Source of the DNA: an uncultured Prevotellaceae bacterium
Lineage (GTDB): Bacteria > Bacteroidota > Bacteroidia > Bacteroidales > Muribaculaceae
DNA length: 46,078 nt
Direction: 5' to 3'
NCBI GenBank assembly: GCA_900316835.1
Contig: ONEL01000004.1
Location: 136,419-182,496, forward strand
Shown here: in pieces, positions 15,122 through 23,313 of the stretch
Position numbering within the stretch: position 1 is the first letter of the stretch
Layout of the letters: every line of letters begins with the position of its first letter
Translations under genes and position numbers: made by a program
Notes under the pieces: generated by a model
Seen by the model: the letters and a program-made list of their open reading frames with translations, nothing else
What the model was told of the DNA's origin: nothing
Database searches by the model: none

Positions 15122-15153
15122 TTTTTCTTCTTTAAGTTGTGGAACGATGGTGT
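15119..15153 (-). repeat. shared leader W, copy 3
   Basis: Identical to 13863-13897 over 35 bases. It precedes only a 23-codon remnant. Between it and the TPR gene stop (15239) I see no gene. Confidence 0.85.
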
Positions 15154-15238
15154 CGTTTTGAAAAAACAAGCAGTTTTACTCACTGTCCTTGCCTTTGACT
15201 GTAATAGGGATTGTAAACCGTGTTGTCACTGGAATAGC

Positions 15239-16801
15239 TCACTTAAATTTTTTGAATTCCTGGGCGAGGGTGTTGCGCAGGGTGGCGCCGTCCATTGCTA
15301 GATACTTTTCCATCGCATCGACGGTGCCGAGCGTTTCTTTATTGCGCTTGTAATAGTCGATGACTTGCAGCATCACCTCGCAGTGCATTGCCTCGTCGGT
15401 TTCTTTCACATTGAATTCGATGGCGTGCTCAGTCATTGCTGCCATGTAGGCCGCAAACAGCTCAACATGTCCCGGTATTTGATCGGCATCTAATTTAAAC
15501 GTAAACTCATCGGTGTTCATCGACCACGACAGCAAGAATTGCATGACCTCCTTTTGTGTGACATCATTGATGTTGGAAGGCTGCTCAAGGTACCACTTCG
15601 CCAGTCGCAGAGCGTCGTCGCGGTGCTGGCGGCAGCCCTCGACGGTCTCTATATCTTTCTCACTCGGGATGTTAAGCACGTGGCTCTTAAACAGCTTTGT
15701 CATTACTGTTGGTGCGTCCTCGGTGGGAACGTAACGGTTCTCAGCAAACCAGTTGGCGAACTTGTTGAGTGCAGCCTCGCCTTCACTGGTGTCGGTCCAA
15801 CGGTTGGTCTCCTCTTCGGCACCTGGCGACATGAGCCACATGTTGTAGGCCATCCAGTGCCCGCTCTTGATGAGCTTGCGATGGAAGTCGAGCAGCGAGA
15901 GGTTGTAGTAGCCTGGCGCCACCGAGTCGATGTGCGCGAGTGCATCTTTGCGCAAGTCGGCAATCATTGCCACGGTGAGCTTCTTGGTCTTCATGAACTC
16001 GGCAAGCACCGGCGAGCTCAGTACTCCCATTTCATACATCAGCGGGAAAGGCACCTGAATGTCGGTCGTGTCAGGGTTCATGTGGATGGTGTTGTTTTGG
16101 GTCAAAGTGACATGCGCCTTGTTTTCGTCCTCAATCTTGATATTATCTTGGAAGATGTCGTAGATGAGCTTGCCCATCTCCTCGCCACGCTCACTGCCGG
16201 GTTGCAAGTTGCACACCACCTCGCCATAGACTATCGCCCACATTGGATCGGTGGATTGGGCAAATAGCTTCGCCAGGCGATAGTAGTTGCTGGCAAAGTC
16301 GGGCTGCACTTCCACACCACGCAGGTAGCACTCAACCGCCTCGTTGTAGCGCTTGTGCATCATGTGGATATTGCCTTTCTCGAGATATAGGTAGCCCGAG
16401 CTGGGGAAGCGCTTCAACCCCTCATCATAGGTCTTCACAGCAGCCTCGGGATCGCCCAGCACGTCCTGCGCGTTTCCCACCAGCTGATAGAGCTGAGGCT
16501 CACTCTCGGGATGCTTATACAGCTTGGGGCCCTCCTTGACAATGCGCTTGAAATCGCCGGCAAGATAGTAGGCATAGAGCCGTTCATACTCAAGAATGTA
16601 GTAGTTATTATACTTCTTGCGCAAGTCGTCAAAAATCTTGATGGCATCTTTGGGCTTGCCATTGTCCATGAGGCCAATAGCCTCGTCAAGCCGCACACGG
16701 TCGTTGTCGTTGATGAGGTCGATAGACCGCTGCGCACTTGCCCCAAGCGAGCACGCCACGGCGCAGATTATAATAAAGATTTGGAGAAAGGATGTTTTCA
16801 T
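15239..16801 (-). CDS. periplasmic TPR protein
   Basis: 520 residues. A signal peptide (1-23, ending 'LGASAQ') is followed by tetratricopeptide repeats over residues about 30-220 ('RLDEAIGLMDNGKPKDAIKIFDDLRKKY', 'LYQLVGNAQDVLGDPEAAVKTYDEGLKRFP', 'LYLEKGNIHMMHKRYNEAVECYLRGVEVQP'). The C-terminal 250 residues are helical ('LDFHRKLIKSGHWMAYNMWLMSPGAEEETNRW...') and hold no recognised enzyme motif. It probably acts as a protein-interaction scaffold in the periplasm. It is a single gene with a long leader; base composition is normal again here, marking the right boundary of the AT-rich island. Confidence 0.85.
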   Translation of the reverse strand: MKTSFLQIFIIICAVACSLGASAQRSIDLINDNDRVRLDEAIGLMDNGKPKDAIKIFDDLRKKYNNYYILEYERLYAYYLAGDFKRIVKEGPKLYKHPESEPQLYQLVGNAQDVLGDPEAAVKTYDEGLKRFPSSGYLYLEKGNIHMMHKRYNEAVECYLRGVEVQPDFASNYYRLAKLFAQSTDPMWAIVYGEVVCNLQPGSERGEEMGKLIYDIFQDNIKIEDENKAHVTLTQNNTIHMNPDTTDIQVPFPLMYEMGVLSSPVLAEFMKTKKLTVAMIADLRKDALAHIDSVAPGYYNLSLLDFHRKLIKSGHWMAYNMWLMSPGAEEETNRWTDTSEGEAALNKFANWFAENRYVPTEDAPTVMTKLFKSHVLNIPSEKDIETVEGCRQHRDDALRLAKWYLEQPSNINDVTQKEVMQFLLSWSMNTDEFTFKLDADQIPGHVELFAAYMAAMTEHAIEFNVKETDEAMHCEVMLQVIDYYKRNKETLGTVDAMEKYLAMDGATLRNTLAQEFKKFK

Positions 16802-16829
16802 ATCGTTTTTGTTTTTAGGTCATTCCTAT

Positions 16830-16861
16830 TATATATTCAACGTTAATAATTCGGTTATTAT
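16830..16861. repeat. diverged 32-bp repeat X, copy 2
   Basis: Matches 15081-15112 at 27 of 32 bases. It lies in the leader region of the TPR gene, so the two copies flank that gene as direct repeats. Confidence 0.5.
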
Positions 16862-17015
16862 TATATGATTTATATATATCTGGTTGATGCATTTTTAATA
16901 GTAGCATAGAATGCCTACCGGGGAACGGCTACTTTATTGTTAATGCTAATCGGAATACCATGGCAATTTGATGGTCGATAGAGCCGGCATGATTCTTAAC
17001 CGGCTCCAATGTTTG

Positions 17016-17023
17016 CAAAAGTA
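17016..17023 (-). promoter_or_regulatory. candidate -7 box for the TPR gene
   Basis: TACTTTTG on the minus strand matches TAnnTTTG exactly, about 215 bp upstream of the TPR start. No good -33 box is at the usual distance. A 7-bp-stem hairpin (GAGCCGG 16981-16987 with CCGGCTC 17000-17006) lies just downstream in the presumed leader. Confidence 0.3.
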
Positions 17024-17103
17024 TATAAAGCTCTCGCAAATCGTCATCGACCCCCACTTTAGTAAATGCACCACCTGCAATATCCACAAGCATAAATAAA
17101 GAA

Positions 17104-17140
17104 CATCCTGCCCAAGCGCAAGCGCGCCCTGAGCAGGATG
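17104..17140 (-). terminator. terminator-like hairpin after the M16 gene
   Basis: 8-bp perfect arms CATCCTGC (17104-17111) and GCAGGATG (17133-17140) with a GC-rich loop, followed on the minus strand by TTCTTTATTTAT. It lies about 45 bp after the M16 stop codon. Confidence 0.55.
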
Positions 17141-17184
17141 CTTATTTATTACTTGAACTGAGGAATTATCCTCATTTCACATTA

Positions 17185-20091
17185 TTAATAGCCAAAGATT
17201 TCCTCGAGGGTGACGCGACGCACCGGGGCAATCTTTTGGAGTCGTTCCATGTCAAGCTCTTTCTCGTCACCCAAGATAAGGTAGCGATAGGGCTTGCCCG
17301 CCATTGTCTCCTTCTCGAAGTTGACAATGTCGACAAGGTCGAGCCATGGCAGTGCCTCATAGACCTTGGCGTTGATGTCATAGTCGATACCACGCTCTTG
17401 TGCGGCGATGTAGCTCCACAGCACACCTGCCCGGGTTGTGCGACTGCTAGCGAGTTTCTTGGTTAGCGATTCCTTAGCCAGGTCGAAAGCGCCCATCGAC
17501 TCGGGTATGTTAGCGATGAGTTTATTAAACTCGTCAACGCAATCCATCATCTTGTCGTTTTGGGTAATAATGTAGGTGTAAACATCCTCTTTGTGACCTA
17601 TGCGTGAAGGTTGGTTGTATATAGCAGCTGCTGAGTAAGCAAGTCCGCGAGCCTCACGCAGTTCCTGGAATACGATGCCGTTCATGCCTGTGCCAAAGTA
17701 CTCGTTAAACATCCTGATGGTTGCGGCGTGTTCGGGTTCCCAATCACGCTCGCTGTTGTTGTATTGCACCATGTAGATGTTCTTGGCATCGTAGGGTGCT
17801 AATAAGATCTCGGTTTCCTTTGTTGGCTGCTCCATATAGTCCATGCCAAATGGCACGTCAAGAAGATTCTTTGGAGTCTTGTGAAGCTTGGATATGCTTG
17901 CCGAGAAGTCTTTCTCGCTCATAGGTCCAAAGTAGAGTATAGTGTGCTTCATGTTTCCGAGATTTTTCACCAGGTCGAGCAACTCGGCGGGATTGGTCTT
18001 GCGAAGCTGTTGTTCACTCAAAATGTTAGTGTAAGCATTGTTTGGACCATACTGTCCATAGGCCATAAGGCGTCCAAAGCACTGCTCCTGGTTGCTCTTA
18101 GCATCGGCACGAGCTTTGAGAATTTGGTCAACAAGGCGGTTATAGGCCTCGGTGTCAACTTTTGCGTTCTTACTCAGATTCTCAATCAGAGATACAGCTT
18201 GAGGCATATTCTCGCTTAGTCCACTGATGCTGACGTAAGTCTTGTTGTCATAAACACTGTAGCCCACATTGCAAGCGAGCTTGTAGAGTTTTTGCTTAAA
18301 TTGCTGTGGAGTCATGGTATTGGTGCCCAGATAGTCGAGATAGTTGAATGCCAGATCATAACGCAAATCAGCGGTATTACCAAAGTCAAACATATAAACC
18401 AGAGTAAACAAATCGTCGTCGGTGTTCTGCTTGTAGAGCAGTGGTAGACCCGCCTTAGTCTCTGAAACGGTCATATCTTTCTTGAAATCCACAAAACGAG
18501 GCTGAATGGGCTCTACAGTCTCTGCCATAAGGTTCTTGACGAAGTCGCTCTGCTTGTCTCGATTGGTGGGTATGGGTGTAATCTCAGGCTTCTCAATTTT
18601 CTTGACCGAGGTGTCAACACCCTCGCGCTTGTAAACGCACACATAGTTGTTAAGCAGATGGCGATTTGCAAAATCAACTATCTGCTGCTTGGTCATCTTG
18701 CCCATTCGGTCAAGCTGGCCCACAACCTGCTCCCATTCAATGCCGTTGATAAAGGCATTAACAAGGTATCTAGCACGTGCTCCGTTGTTGTTTAAGCCTC
18801 TCAAATATTGCAGCTTGGTGTTGTTGACCACACTGACGAGCAAATCGTCGTCGAAGTCGCCATTGCGCAGCTTCTCAATCTCACCGAGCATCAGGTCACG
18901 AACATTCTCAAGACTCTGACCCTCATTGGGATAACCCATAAGCATGAGAAGTGAGTAGTCGGCCATCTCATCGGCATAGCATCCCGATGTCATAAGTTTT
19001 TGTGGCTGGTTAAGGTTGAGGTCCATAAGGCCTGCAGTACCGTTACTGAGCATTTCAGAGATTACCTCAAGGGTGTCGTTCTGCAATGAAGGTCCACCTT
19101 CGAAGCGCCATGCCAGAGTCACAAATTCTGCCTCTTGGCCAAGCACTGTGGTATCAACCGGTGCGGTGATGGGCTTGAGAGGAGCAAACTCTGGTCTCGA
19201 GAGGTTCTTGTTGGGCTGCCAGTCACCAAAGTACTTGTCAAGAGTGGCAATTACCTTGTCGGGCTCAAAATCACCAGCCATACAGATGGCTATGTTGTTG
19301 GGACAATAGTAGTTGTTGTAATAGTTCTTGATGTTGGTGATTGATGGGTTCTTAAGGTGTTCCTGGGTACCGATAGTGGTCTGAGTACCATAAGGATGAG
19401 TGGGGAATGCCTTGGCATAGAGTGCCTCCTCGAGTTTCCGCATATCCTTGGCCATGCTAATGTTCTTTTCCTCATACACGGCCTCGAGCTCGGTGTGGAA
19501 ACCACGAATAACCATGTTGCGGAAGCGGTCGCTCTGGATGCGTGCCCAGCGGTCCACCTCGTTAGCAGGGATGTCCTCGGTGTAGCAAGTGACATCGGTG
19601 CTAGTGTAGGCATTAGTGCCAATGCCACCAATTCCCGCCATGAGTTTATCATACTCGTTGGGGATGTTGTATTGCGCAGCCAGTTGCGACACACTATCAA
19701 TCTCATGATAGAGTTGCTTGCGACGGGCAGGATCGGTTACCTTGCGGTATTGCTCGTAGCGAGCTTCAATCTCATCGAGATAGGGAGCCTCGAGTGTGGC
19801 ATCGCTTGTACCAAACTGCTTGGTACCCTTGAACATAAGATGTTCCAGGTAGTGCGCGAGTCCGGTGGTCTCGGCAGGGTCGTTGCGCGACCCTGTGCGC
19901 ACTGCAATGTGCGCGGCGATGCGTGGCGAGTTGTTGTTAACACTCAGGAACACCTTCATGCCATTGCGCAGAGTGTAGCACTGAGTGTGCATGGGATCAC
20001 CTTCATAGGTGACTGCCTTGGGCAGTTGAGCTTGAGCTGTGAAGCCTGCGGCAGCGATCACAGCAAGTGTAATTAATTGTTTTAGTTTCAT
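17185..20091 (-). CDS. secreted M16-family zinc metallopeptidase (two-domain)
   Basis: 968 residues from the ATG at 20091, preferred over 20103 because it directly starts the signal peptide (MKLKQLITLAVIAAAGFTAQAQ). The N-terminal M16 domain has the inverted zinc motif HYLEH (HxxEH, residues about 80-84) followed downstream by 'ELEAVYEEKN', the third ligand Glu region. A second, inactive-type M16 domain follows ('PEITPIPTN...' onward), then a C-terminal pair with the substrate-binding 'RGLAYSAAAIYNQPSR'. Length fits the pitrilysin/PqqL group. It should degrade peptides in the periplasm or at the surface. It starts 25 bp after the GH84 gene and shares its promoter. A short stretch of this gene has a look-alike at 8441-8500. 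Confidence 0.92.
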   Translation of the reverse strand: MKLKQLITLAVIAAAGFTAQAQLPKAVTYEGDPMHTQCYTLRNGMKVFLSVNNNSPRIAAHIAVRTGSRNDPAETTGLAHYLEHLMFKGTKQFGTSDATLEAPYLDEIEARYEQYRKVTDPARRKQLYHEIDSVSQLAAQYNIPNEYDKLMAGIGGIGTNAYTSTDVTCYTEDIPANEVDRWARIQSDRFRNMVIRGFHTELEAVYEEKNISMAKDMRKLEEALYAKAFPTHPYGTQTTIGTQEHLKNPSITNIKNYYNNYYCPNNIAICMAGDFEPDKVIATLDKYFGDWQPNKNLSRPEFAPLKPITAPVDTTVLGQEAEFVTLAWRFEGGPSLQNDTLEVISEMLSNGTAGLMDLNLNQPQKLMTSGCYADEMADYSLLMLMGYPNEGQSLENVRDLMLGEIEKLRNGDFDDDLLVSVVNNTKLQYLRGLNNNGARARYLVNAFINGIEWEQVVGQLDRMGKMTKQQIVDFANRHLLNNYVCVYKREGVDTSVKKIEKPEITPIPTNRDKQSDFVKNLMAETVEPIQPRFVDFKKDMTVSETKAGLPLLYKQNTDDDLFTLVYMFDFGNTADLRYDLAFNYLDYLGTNTMTPQQFKQKLYKLACNVGYSVYDNKTYVSISGLSENMPQAVSLIENLSKNAKVDTEAYNRLVDQILKARADAKSNQEQCFGRLMAYGQYGPNNAYTNILSEQQLRKTNPAELLDLVKNLGNMKHTILYFGPMSEKDFSASISKLHKTPKNLLDVPFGMDYMEQPTKETEILLAPYDAKNIYMVQYNNSERDWEPEHAATIRMFNEYFGTGMNGIVFQELREARGLAYSAAAIYNQPSRIGHKEDVYTYIITQNDKMMDCVDEFNKLIANIPESMGAFDLAKESLTKKLASSRTTRAGVLWSYIAAQERGIDYDINAKVYEALPWLDLVDIVNFEKETMAGKPYRYLILGDEKELDMERLQKIAPVRRVTLEEIFGY

Positions 20092-20115
20092 AGAATATAA
20101 CATTTATTTAGTTGG

Positions 20116-22035
20116 TTATTTTATAGAATCTTGTTCATGCAACCACTTTAGCAATGCGGGCAGGCACTCGTTGCTGGGCTCGGCAGTGCGAGTGCGTAGC
20201 GAGATGTGAGCCCCCATACCCCCTAGCGACTCAAACTGATAGCGAGGATTGCCAGTATAATTACCCGCTGCAGGTTTTTTGCCCTCGAAGAGAGCTATTG
20301 CTTCGGCAGTCATGTCGTCGAGTTTTAGTAACCAAGGACGCACGTCGGCATAGAACAGACGGTCGCTCTCGCTGGTTGACTGCTCCATTGCCTCAATCAC
20401 CTTGCAGGCATCGTTCACCTCGCGCAACTCGTTAAGCAACGCTTTGTGGCTTGGGTTCTTGCGCTCAATCGACACATGATAACGACTTATCAGGTAACTG
20501 AGTGCATCGTGGTCGTAGTAGCGCAAATAAGGAGCAATCTTACGGAAGGCCTGTGCCCTATCCTTCCCCACAACAGCTGGAATGGCAGCCTCCCAGCTCC
20601 AGTGATTGCTGAACTGCTCATTGTTCCAAGCGTAGTTTGCCACGCTGAAGAGTGCAATCTTCGACAACTCACCTTGCTGCATGGGATTGATGATTAGCGA
20701 TTGAGTTCCTTTAAGATTTTTTTCCAGATGCGAGAGATTGTTGATGTGAGTCTCGTCGCGGAAATTGGTGTAGGTGTCCATAACAAAGAGCTTGGTGTGA
20801 TCCTCGTCGTTGCAAGGATAGTTCCACCACCAGCTCACTTCGCGTCCCAGCCAGTCGTGCACTATAGCCAAGTCCTCGTTGTTAGGTACCGACCACACGT
20901 TGCGGCCAGTGATATAGATATTGAGCTTCTCGGGCGTGCTCTTGAGCGATTTAAAGAACTCGCCGGCACGCTCAGTGCTCACCCACGAGAATGCATAGAG
21001 CTGTGGCACATAGTGCAGGGGCTTCACGGTGTCGGTGCCGGCAGCCCCTGGTTTGTTCCAGCGCTGGTCGATGCGATGTTGAAGTGTAGAGATGTTGCTT
21101 GCACACAATTTCATGATTGCCGGGTCGCTAGGCACACCCACATCGTCGACAAAGACTCCAAACTGCCGCACTCCCAGCGAGTGCATGCTCTCAAACTTAG
21201 CCATAATCCGGTCAAGCACATCGGTCTGGGCAGGGTCGGCAAAGGCTTTGCCTGGGTGAATCGCCCAGATAAAATTGACCTTAGTGGCATGAGCCACACT
21301 GGTGATATCGCTCATCATCTCCTGCGTGAGATAGCCAATGCGCAACTGCTCGGCACTAATGGTGGTGGGATAAGGGTCGCCCCAGTAGCGCGAGTGATAG
21401 GGGTCGCTCTTGGCGCCATACATGTAGGTATTCATCTTGTAGCGCGCCATGAATCGGAACAGGTCTTTAGTGACGGCAGCAGTGTAAGGCACTCCGTAGT
21501 AGCCCTCGATGATGCCGCGGTTCTTCACGTCGGCCCAGTCATAGATGGTGACACAATTAAGGTTGCCGGTGCCACAGTCGAGCATTTGCTCCAGCGATGC
21601 CAGGCCACAGAACACAGCATCGGTGTTCTCGCCCACTATAGTCACTTGCGCTACACCACCCTTAGCACTAAGGTTGAGAATGTGGCGGTCGAATTTTGGC
21701 TTGCTGAAAATGCTACGATCAAGCTTTGCCGCCGTAATGTTCTTATCGGCAACTCCATGAGAGCCATTAACGCCCAGCATCAGGGCTGACGTTCCCTTGC
21801 TCGCACTCTTGCCCACCTCGGCTTTAAAACCATGCTCGCCAAGCACCTGCTTGGCTCGAGCCACAGTCACCTCGTCGATGCCCGGCTCGGCAATAATAAC
21901 AACCCGGCTCGTGAAGCGTGCCACTCCAGAGCCTGCCTCCTGCCGCTGTGGTACAGGATAAATTGTGTAGCCATCACTTGCGCTTGCCACCATTGCCAAG
22001 CACAATGCTACCACTAATAAAAATGTATTTTTCAT
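20116..22035 (-). CDS. secreted GH84 beta-N-acetylhexosaminidase
   Basis: 639 residues from the ATG at 22035. An ATG at 22050 is also possible but lies only a few bases after the predicted transcription start. Signal peptide MKNTFLLVVALCLAMVASA. A GH20/GH84-type N-terminal alpha/beta domain ('YTIYPVPQRQEAGSG') precedes the GH84 barrel with hallmark 'RGIIEGYYGVPY' and the catalytic Asp pair 'FGVFVDDVG' (near residues 297-298). The family removes beta-linked N-acetylglucosamine by substrate-assisted catalysis; in gut Bacteroidales it acts on host mucin or O-GlcNAc glycans. The C-terminal helical domain ('ERKNPSHKALLNELREV...') follows. It is the first gene of a two-gene operon with the M16 peptidase, suggesting joint attack on glycoproteins. 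Confidence 0.92.
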   Translation of the reverse strand: MKNTFLLVVALCLAMVASASDGYTIYPVPQRQEAGSGVARFTSRVVIIAEPGIDEVTVARAKQVLGEHGFKAEVGKSASKGTSALMLGVNGSHGVADKNITAAKLDRSIFSKPKFDRHILNLSAKGGVAQVTIVGENTDAVFCGLASLEQMLDCGTGNLNCVTIYDWADVKNRGIIEGYYGVPYTAAVTKDLFRFMARYKMNTYMYGAKSDPYHSRYWGDPYPTTISAEQLRIGYLTQEMMSDITSVAHATKVNFIWAIHPGKAFADPAQTDVLDRIMAKFESMHSLGVRQFGVFVDDVGVPSDPAIMKLCASNISTLQHRIDQRWNKPGAAGTDTVKPLHYVPQLYAFSWVSTERAGEFFKSLKSTPEKLNIYITGRNVWSVPNNEDLAIVHDWLGREVSWWWNYPCNDEDHTKLFVMDTYTNFRDETHINNLSHLEKNLKGTQSLIINPMQQGELSKIALFSVANYAWNNEQFSNHWSWEAAIPAVVGKDRAQAFRKIAPYLRYYDHDALSYLISRYHVSIERKNPSHKALLNELREVNDACKVIEAMEQSTSESDRLFYADVRPWLLKLDDMTAEAIALFEGKKPAAGNYTGNPRYQFESLGGMGAHISLRTRTAEPSNECLPALLKWLHEQDSIK

Positions 22036-22058
22036 CGTTGTTGATTTCATTTAGGTTA

Positions 22059-22089
22059 CAAATTTAATTAAAATCTATTTTTCTGCAAA
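22059..22089 (-). promoter_or_regulatory. promoter of the GH84-M16 operon
   Basis: On the minus strand TTTG (22089-22086), exactly 19 bp, then TAAATTTG (22066-22059). Both boxes match the Bacteroidota consensus. Transcription would begin near 22053, which favours the start codon at 22035. Confidence 0.75.
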
Positions 22090-22111
22090 ATTTTCAGTTG
22101 CTTTTTTTTAG

Positions 22112-22181
22112 AAGACAAAAATGCGATTAAGCGAGACAAAGCATGAGCTTGCTCAATGCGTTGCGAGCGTGAGCATTTTAT
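22112..22181. repeat. intergenic direct repeat, copy 1
   Basis: Shares AAGACAAAAATGCGATTAAG at its left end and a GCGAGCGTGAGCATTTTAT right end with 22225-22295. The centre forms a hairpin TGAGC (22144-22148) with GCTCA (22151-22155). Confidence 0.8.
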
Positions 22182-22224
22182 TTAATTACGGACTAATGTT
22201 TTGTACTTTAGAGAGGATTCATTA

Positions 22225-22295
22225 AAGACAAAAATGCGATTAAGCGAGGCAAAGCTGAGCCCCAGCTCAAAGCCTTGCGAGCGTGAGCATTTTAT
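22225..22295. repeat. intergenic direct repeat, copy 2
   Basis: Same ends as copy 1, 113 bp apart start to start. The central arms TGAGC (22256-22260) and GCTCA (22265-22269) are kept although the loop differs, which points to conserved RNA or DNA structure. It is probably a dispersed REP-like element. Confidence 0.8.
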
Positions 22296-22457
22296 CCAAT
22301 TTAAAACAATTATACTATTTCTGTGAGGGGACGTTGTGCCATGCTGCGCACTCCCCTCCCTTTGGTAGTAATGGGCGCTTCGCTTAAAATTCATTAAAAA
22401 TTAATATAAAATTTTTCCTCTCTCTACTATCGCTAATTTTAATTTAACCTTTAGCTC

Positions 22458-22517
22458 GAGGGAGTGAGCAGCATAAGTCGTGCCACCGGCACGGTGTGCG
22501 AACAGCGAACCTCCCTC
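22458..22517. repeat. 60-bp imperfect palindrome
   Basis: Outer arms GAGGGAG (22458-22464) and CTCCCTC (22511-22517) enclose an inner hairpin GTGCC (22480-22484) / GGCAC (22488-22492). It is GC-rich against AT-rich flanks. It resembles a mobile intergenic repeat rather than a terminator, since no T-tract follows. Confidence 0.55.
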
Positions 22518-22552
22518 AATTTTAAGTGCGAAAATCATCATTAAATAAAATA

Positions 22553-22568
22553 TTAACAAAATTGTTAA
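22553..22568. promoter_or_regulatory. TetR-type operator 1
   Basis: Palindrome TTAACA-N4-TGTTAA immediately upstream of the promoter at 22576-22606. The same 16-bp pattern recurs at 22621-22636. Confidence 0.6.
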
Positions 22569-22575
22569 GATTTTC

Positions 22576-22606
22576 TTGCATAATAAAAAAACTTGTTATA
22601 GCTTTG
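22576..22606 (+). promoter_or_regulatory. promoter of the tetR-ABC efflux operon
   Basis: TTG (22576-22578), 20 bp, then TAGCTTTG (22599-22606), an exact TAnnTTTG match. Both TetR-type operators flank it. Confidence 0.75.
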
Positions 22607-22613
22607 CGGCATG

Positions 22614-22643
22614 AAATTTATTAACAAATCTGTTAATAAATTT
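22614..22643. promoter_or_regulatory. TetR-type operator 2 with extended arms
   Basis: A 30-bp inverted repeat with 13-bp perfect arms around AATC; its core TTAACA-N4-TGTTAA (22621-22636) equals operator 1. It covers the start of the transcript, so binding would block initiation. The TetR protein encoded at 22684 is the likely ligand-controlled repressor. Confidence 0.65.
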
Positions 22644-22683
22644 TATTTTAAAGACACTCAGCTAATAATCAACTCATTACAAC

Positions 22684-23313
22684 ATGACAAAGCACCTTAA
22701 TAACAAAGAACATTCCATCCTTGAGGCAGCCCAGCAGGAGTTTCTAGAGAAAGGTTATGACGGAGCCCGCACCACATCAATAGCCCGCAATGCTGGTGTG
22801 ACGCATGCTATGCTCCATTACTATTTCAAGACCAAGGAGCAACTCTTTGAGCGCATTTTCAAGGAGATTATCGGCCTGATGGGAAAAAGCTTGATAGGCG
22901 TGTTCACAGGAAGTGACAAGCCAGTGCTCGAAAGGATAAAAGACGCAATAGAATTTCACTTTAATTTCATTTGCGAAAATCCACAACTTCCCTTGTTTAT
23001 AATACGTGAAGTCGCCTCACGCCCCGAGCGTTTCTCGCTTGTTAAAGAAACAATCTCGGCAGTAGCGGGAGGGCTGATGAAAGCATTGCAACAGGACTTT
23101 GACGAAGCTGCTAAAAGAGGTGAAATTGAGGAAGTGGAAGCCAGCACACTCATGCTCGACATGCTCTCGCTCAACGCATTCCCGTTCTTGATACAGCCCC
23201 TGTTTCAAGCAGCGATGGGCAACAAGCTAGGCAATGTAGACAAATTCTATGAGACCCGGAAAAAAGAAAACATTGAAATAATAATGAGAAGACTAACCCC
23301 ACGCAAGTCATGA
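22684..23313 (+). CDS. TetR-family repressor (CecR-like position)
   Basis: 209 residues. Residues about 8-55 form the TetR DNA-binding domain ('SILEAAQQEFLEKGYDGARTTSIARNAGVTHAMLHYYFKTKEQLFERIF'). The remaining helices form the ligand-binding/dimer domain, with no identifiable ligand. It is the first gene of a seven-gene operon and its stop overlaps the next start as ATGA (23310-23313). The gene order tetR-adaptor-ATPase-permeases matches the E. coli cecR-ybhGFSR locus. It most likely represses its own promoter through the two palindromes at 22553-22568 and 22614-22643. Confidence 0.9.
   Translation: MTKHLNNKEHSILEAAQQEFLEKGYDGARTTSIARNAGVTHAMLHYYFKTKEQLFERIFKEIIGLMGKSLIGVFTGSDKPVLERIKDAIEFHFNFICENPQLPLFIIREVASRPERFSLVKETISAVAGGLMKALQQDFDEAAKRGEIEEVEASTLMLDMLSLNAFPFLIQPLFQAAMGNKLGNVDKFYETRKKENIEIIMRRLTPRKS

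Noticed and set aside
8823..15153. Insertion sequence or integrative element
   Set aside because: No transposase, integrase, terminal inverted repeats or target-site duplication could be found; repeats carry promoters and gene starts instead.
15539..16267. 242-codon plus-strand frame opposite the TPR gene
   Set aside because: Shadow frame; composition is an antisense artefact and no motif is seen.
20701..21789. 362-codon open frame on the plus strand opposite the GH84 gene
   Set aside because: Shadow frame of a GC-rich gene; His/Val/Ala-rich sequence without any domain or ribosome-binding context.
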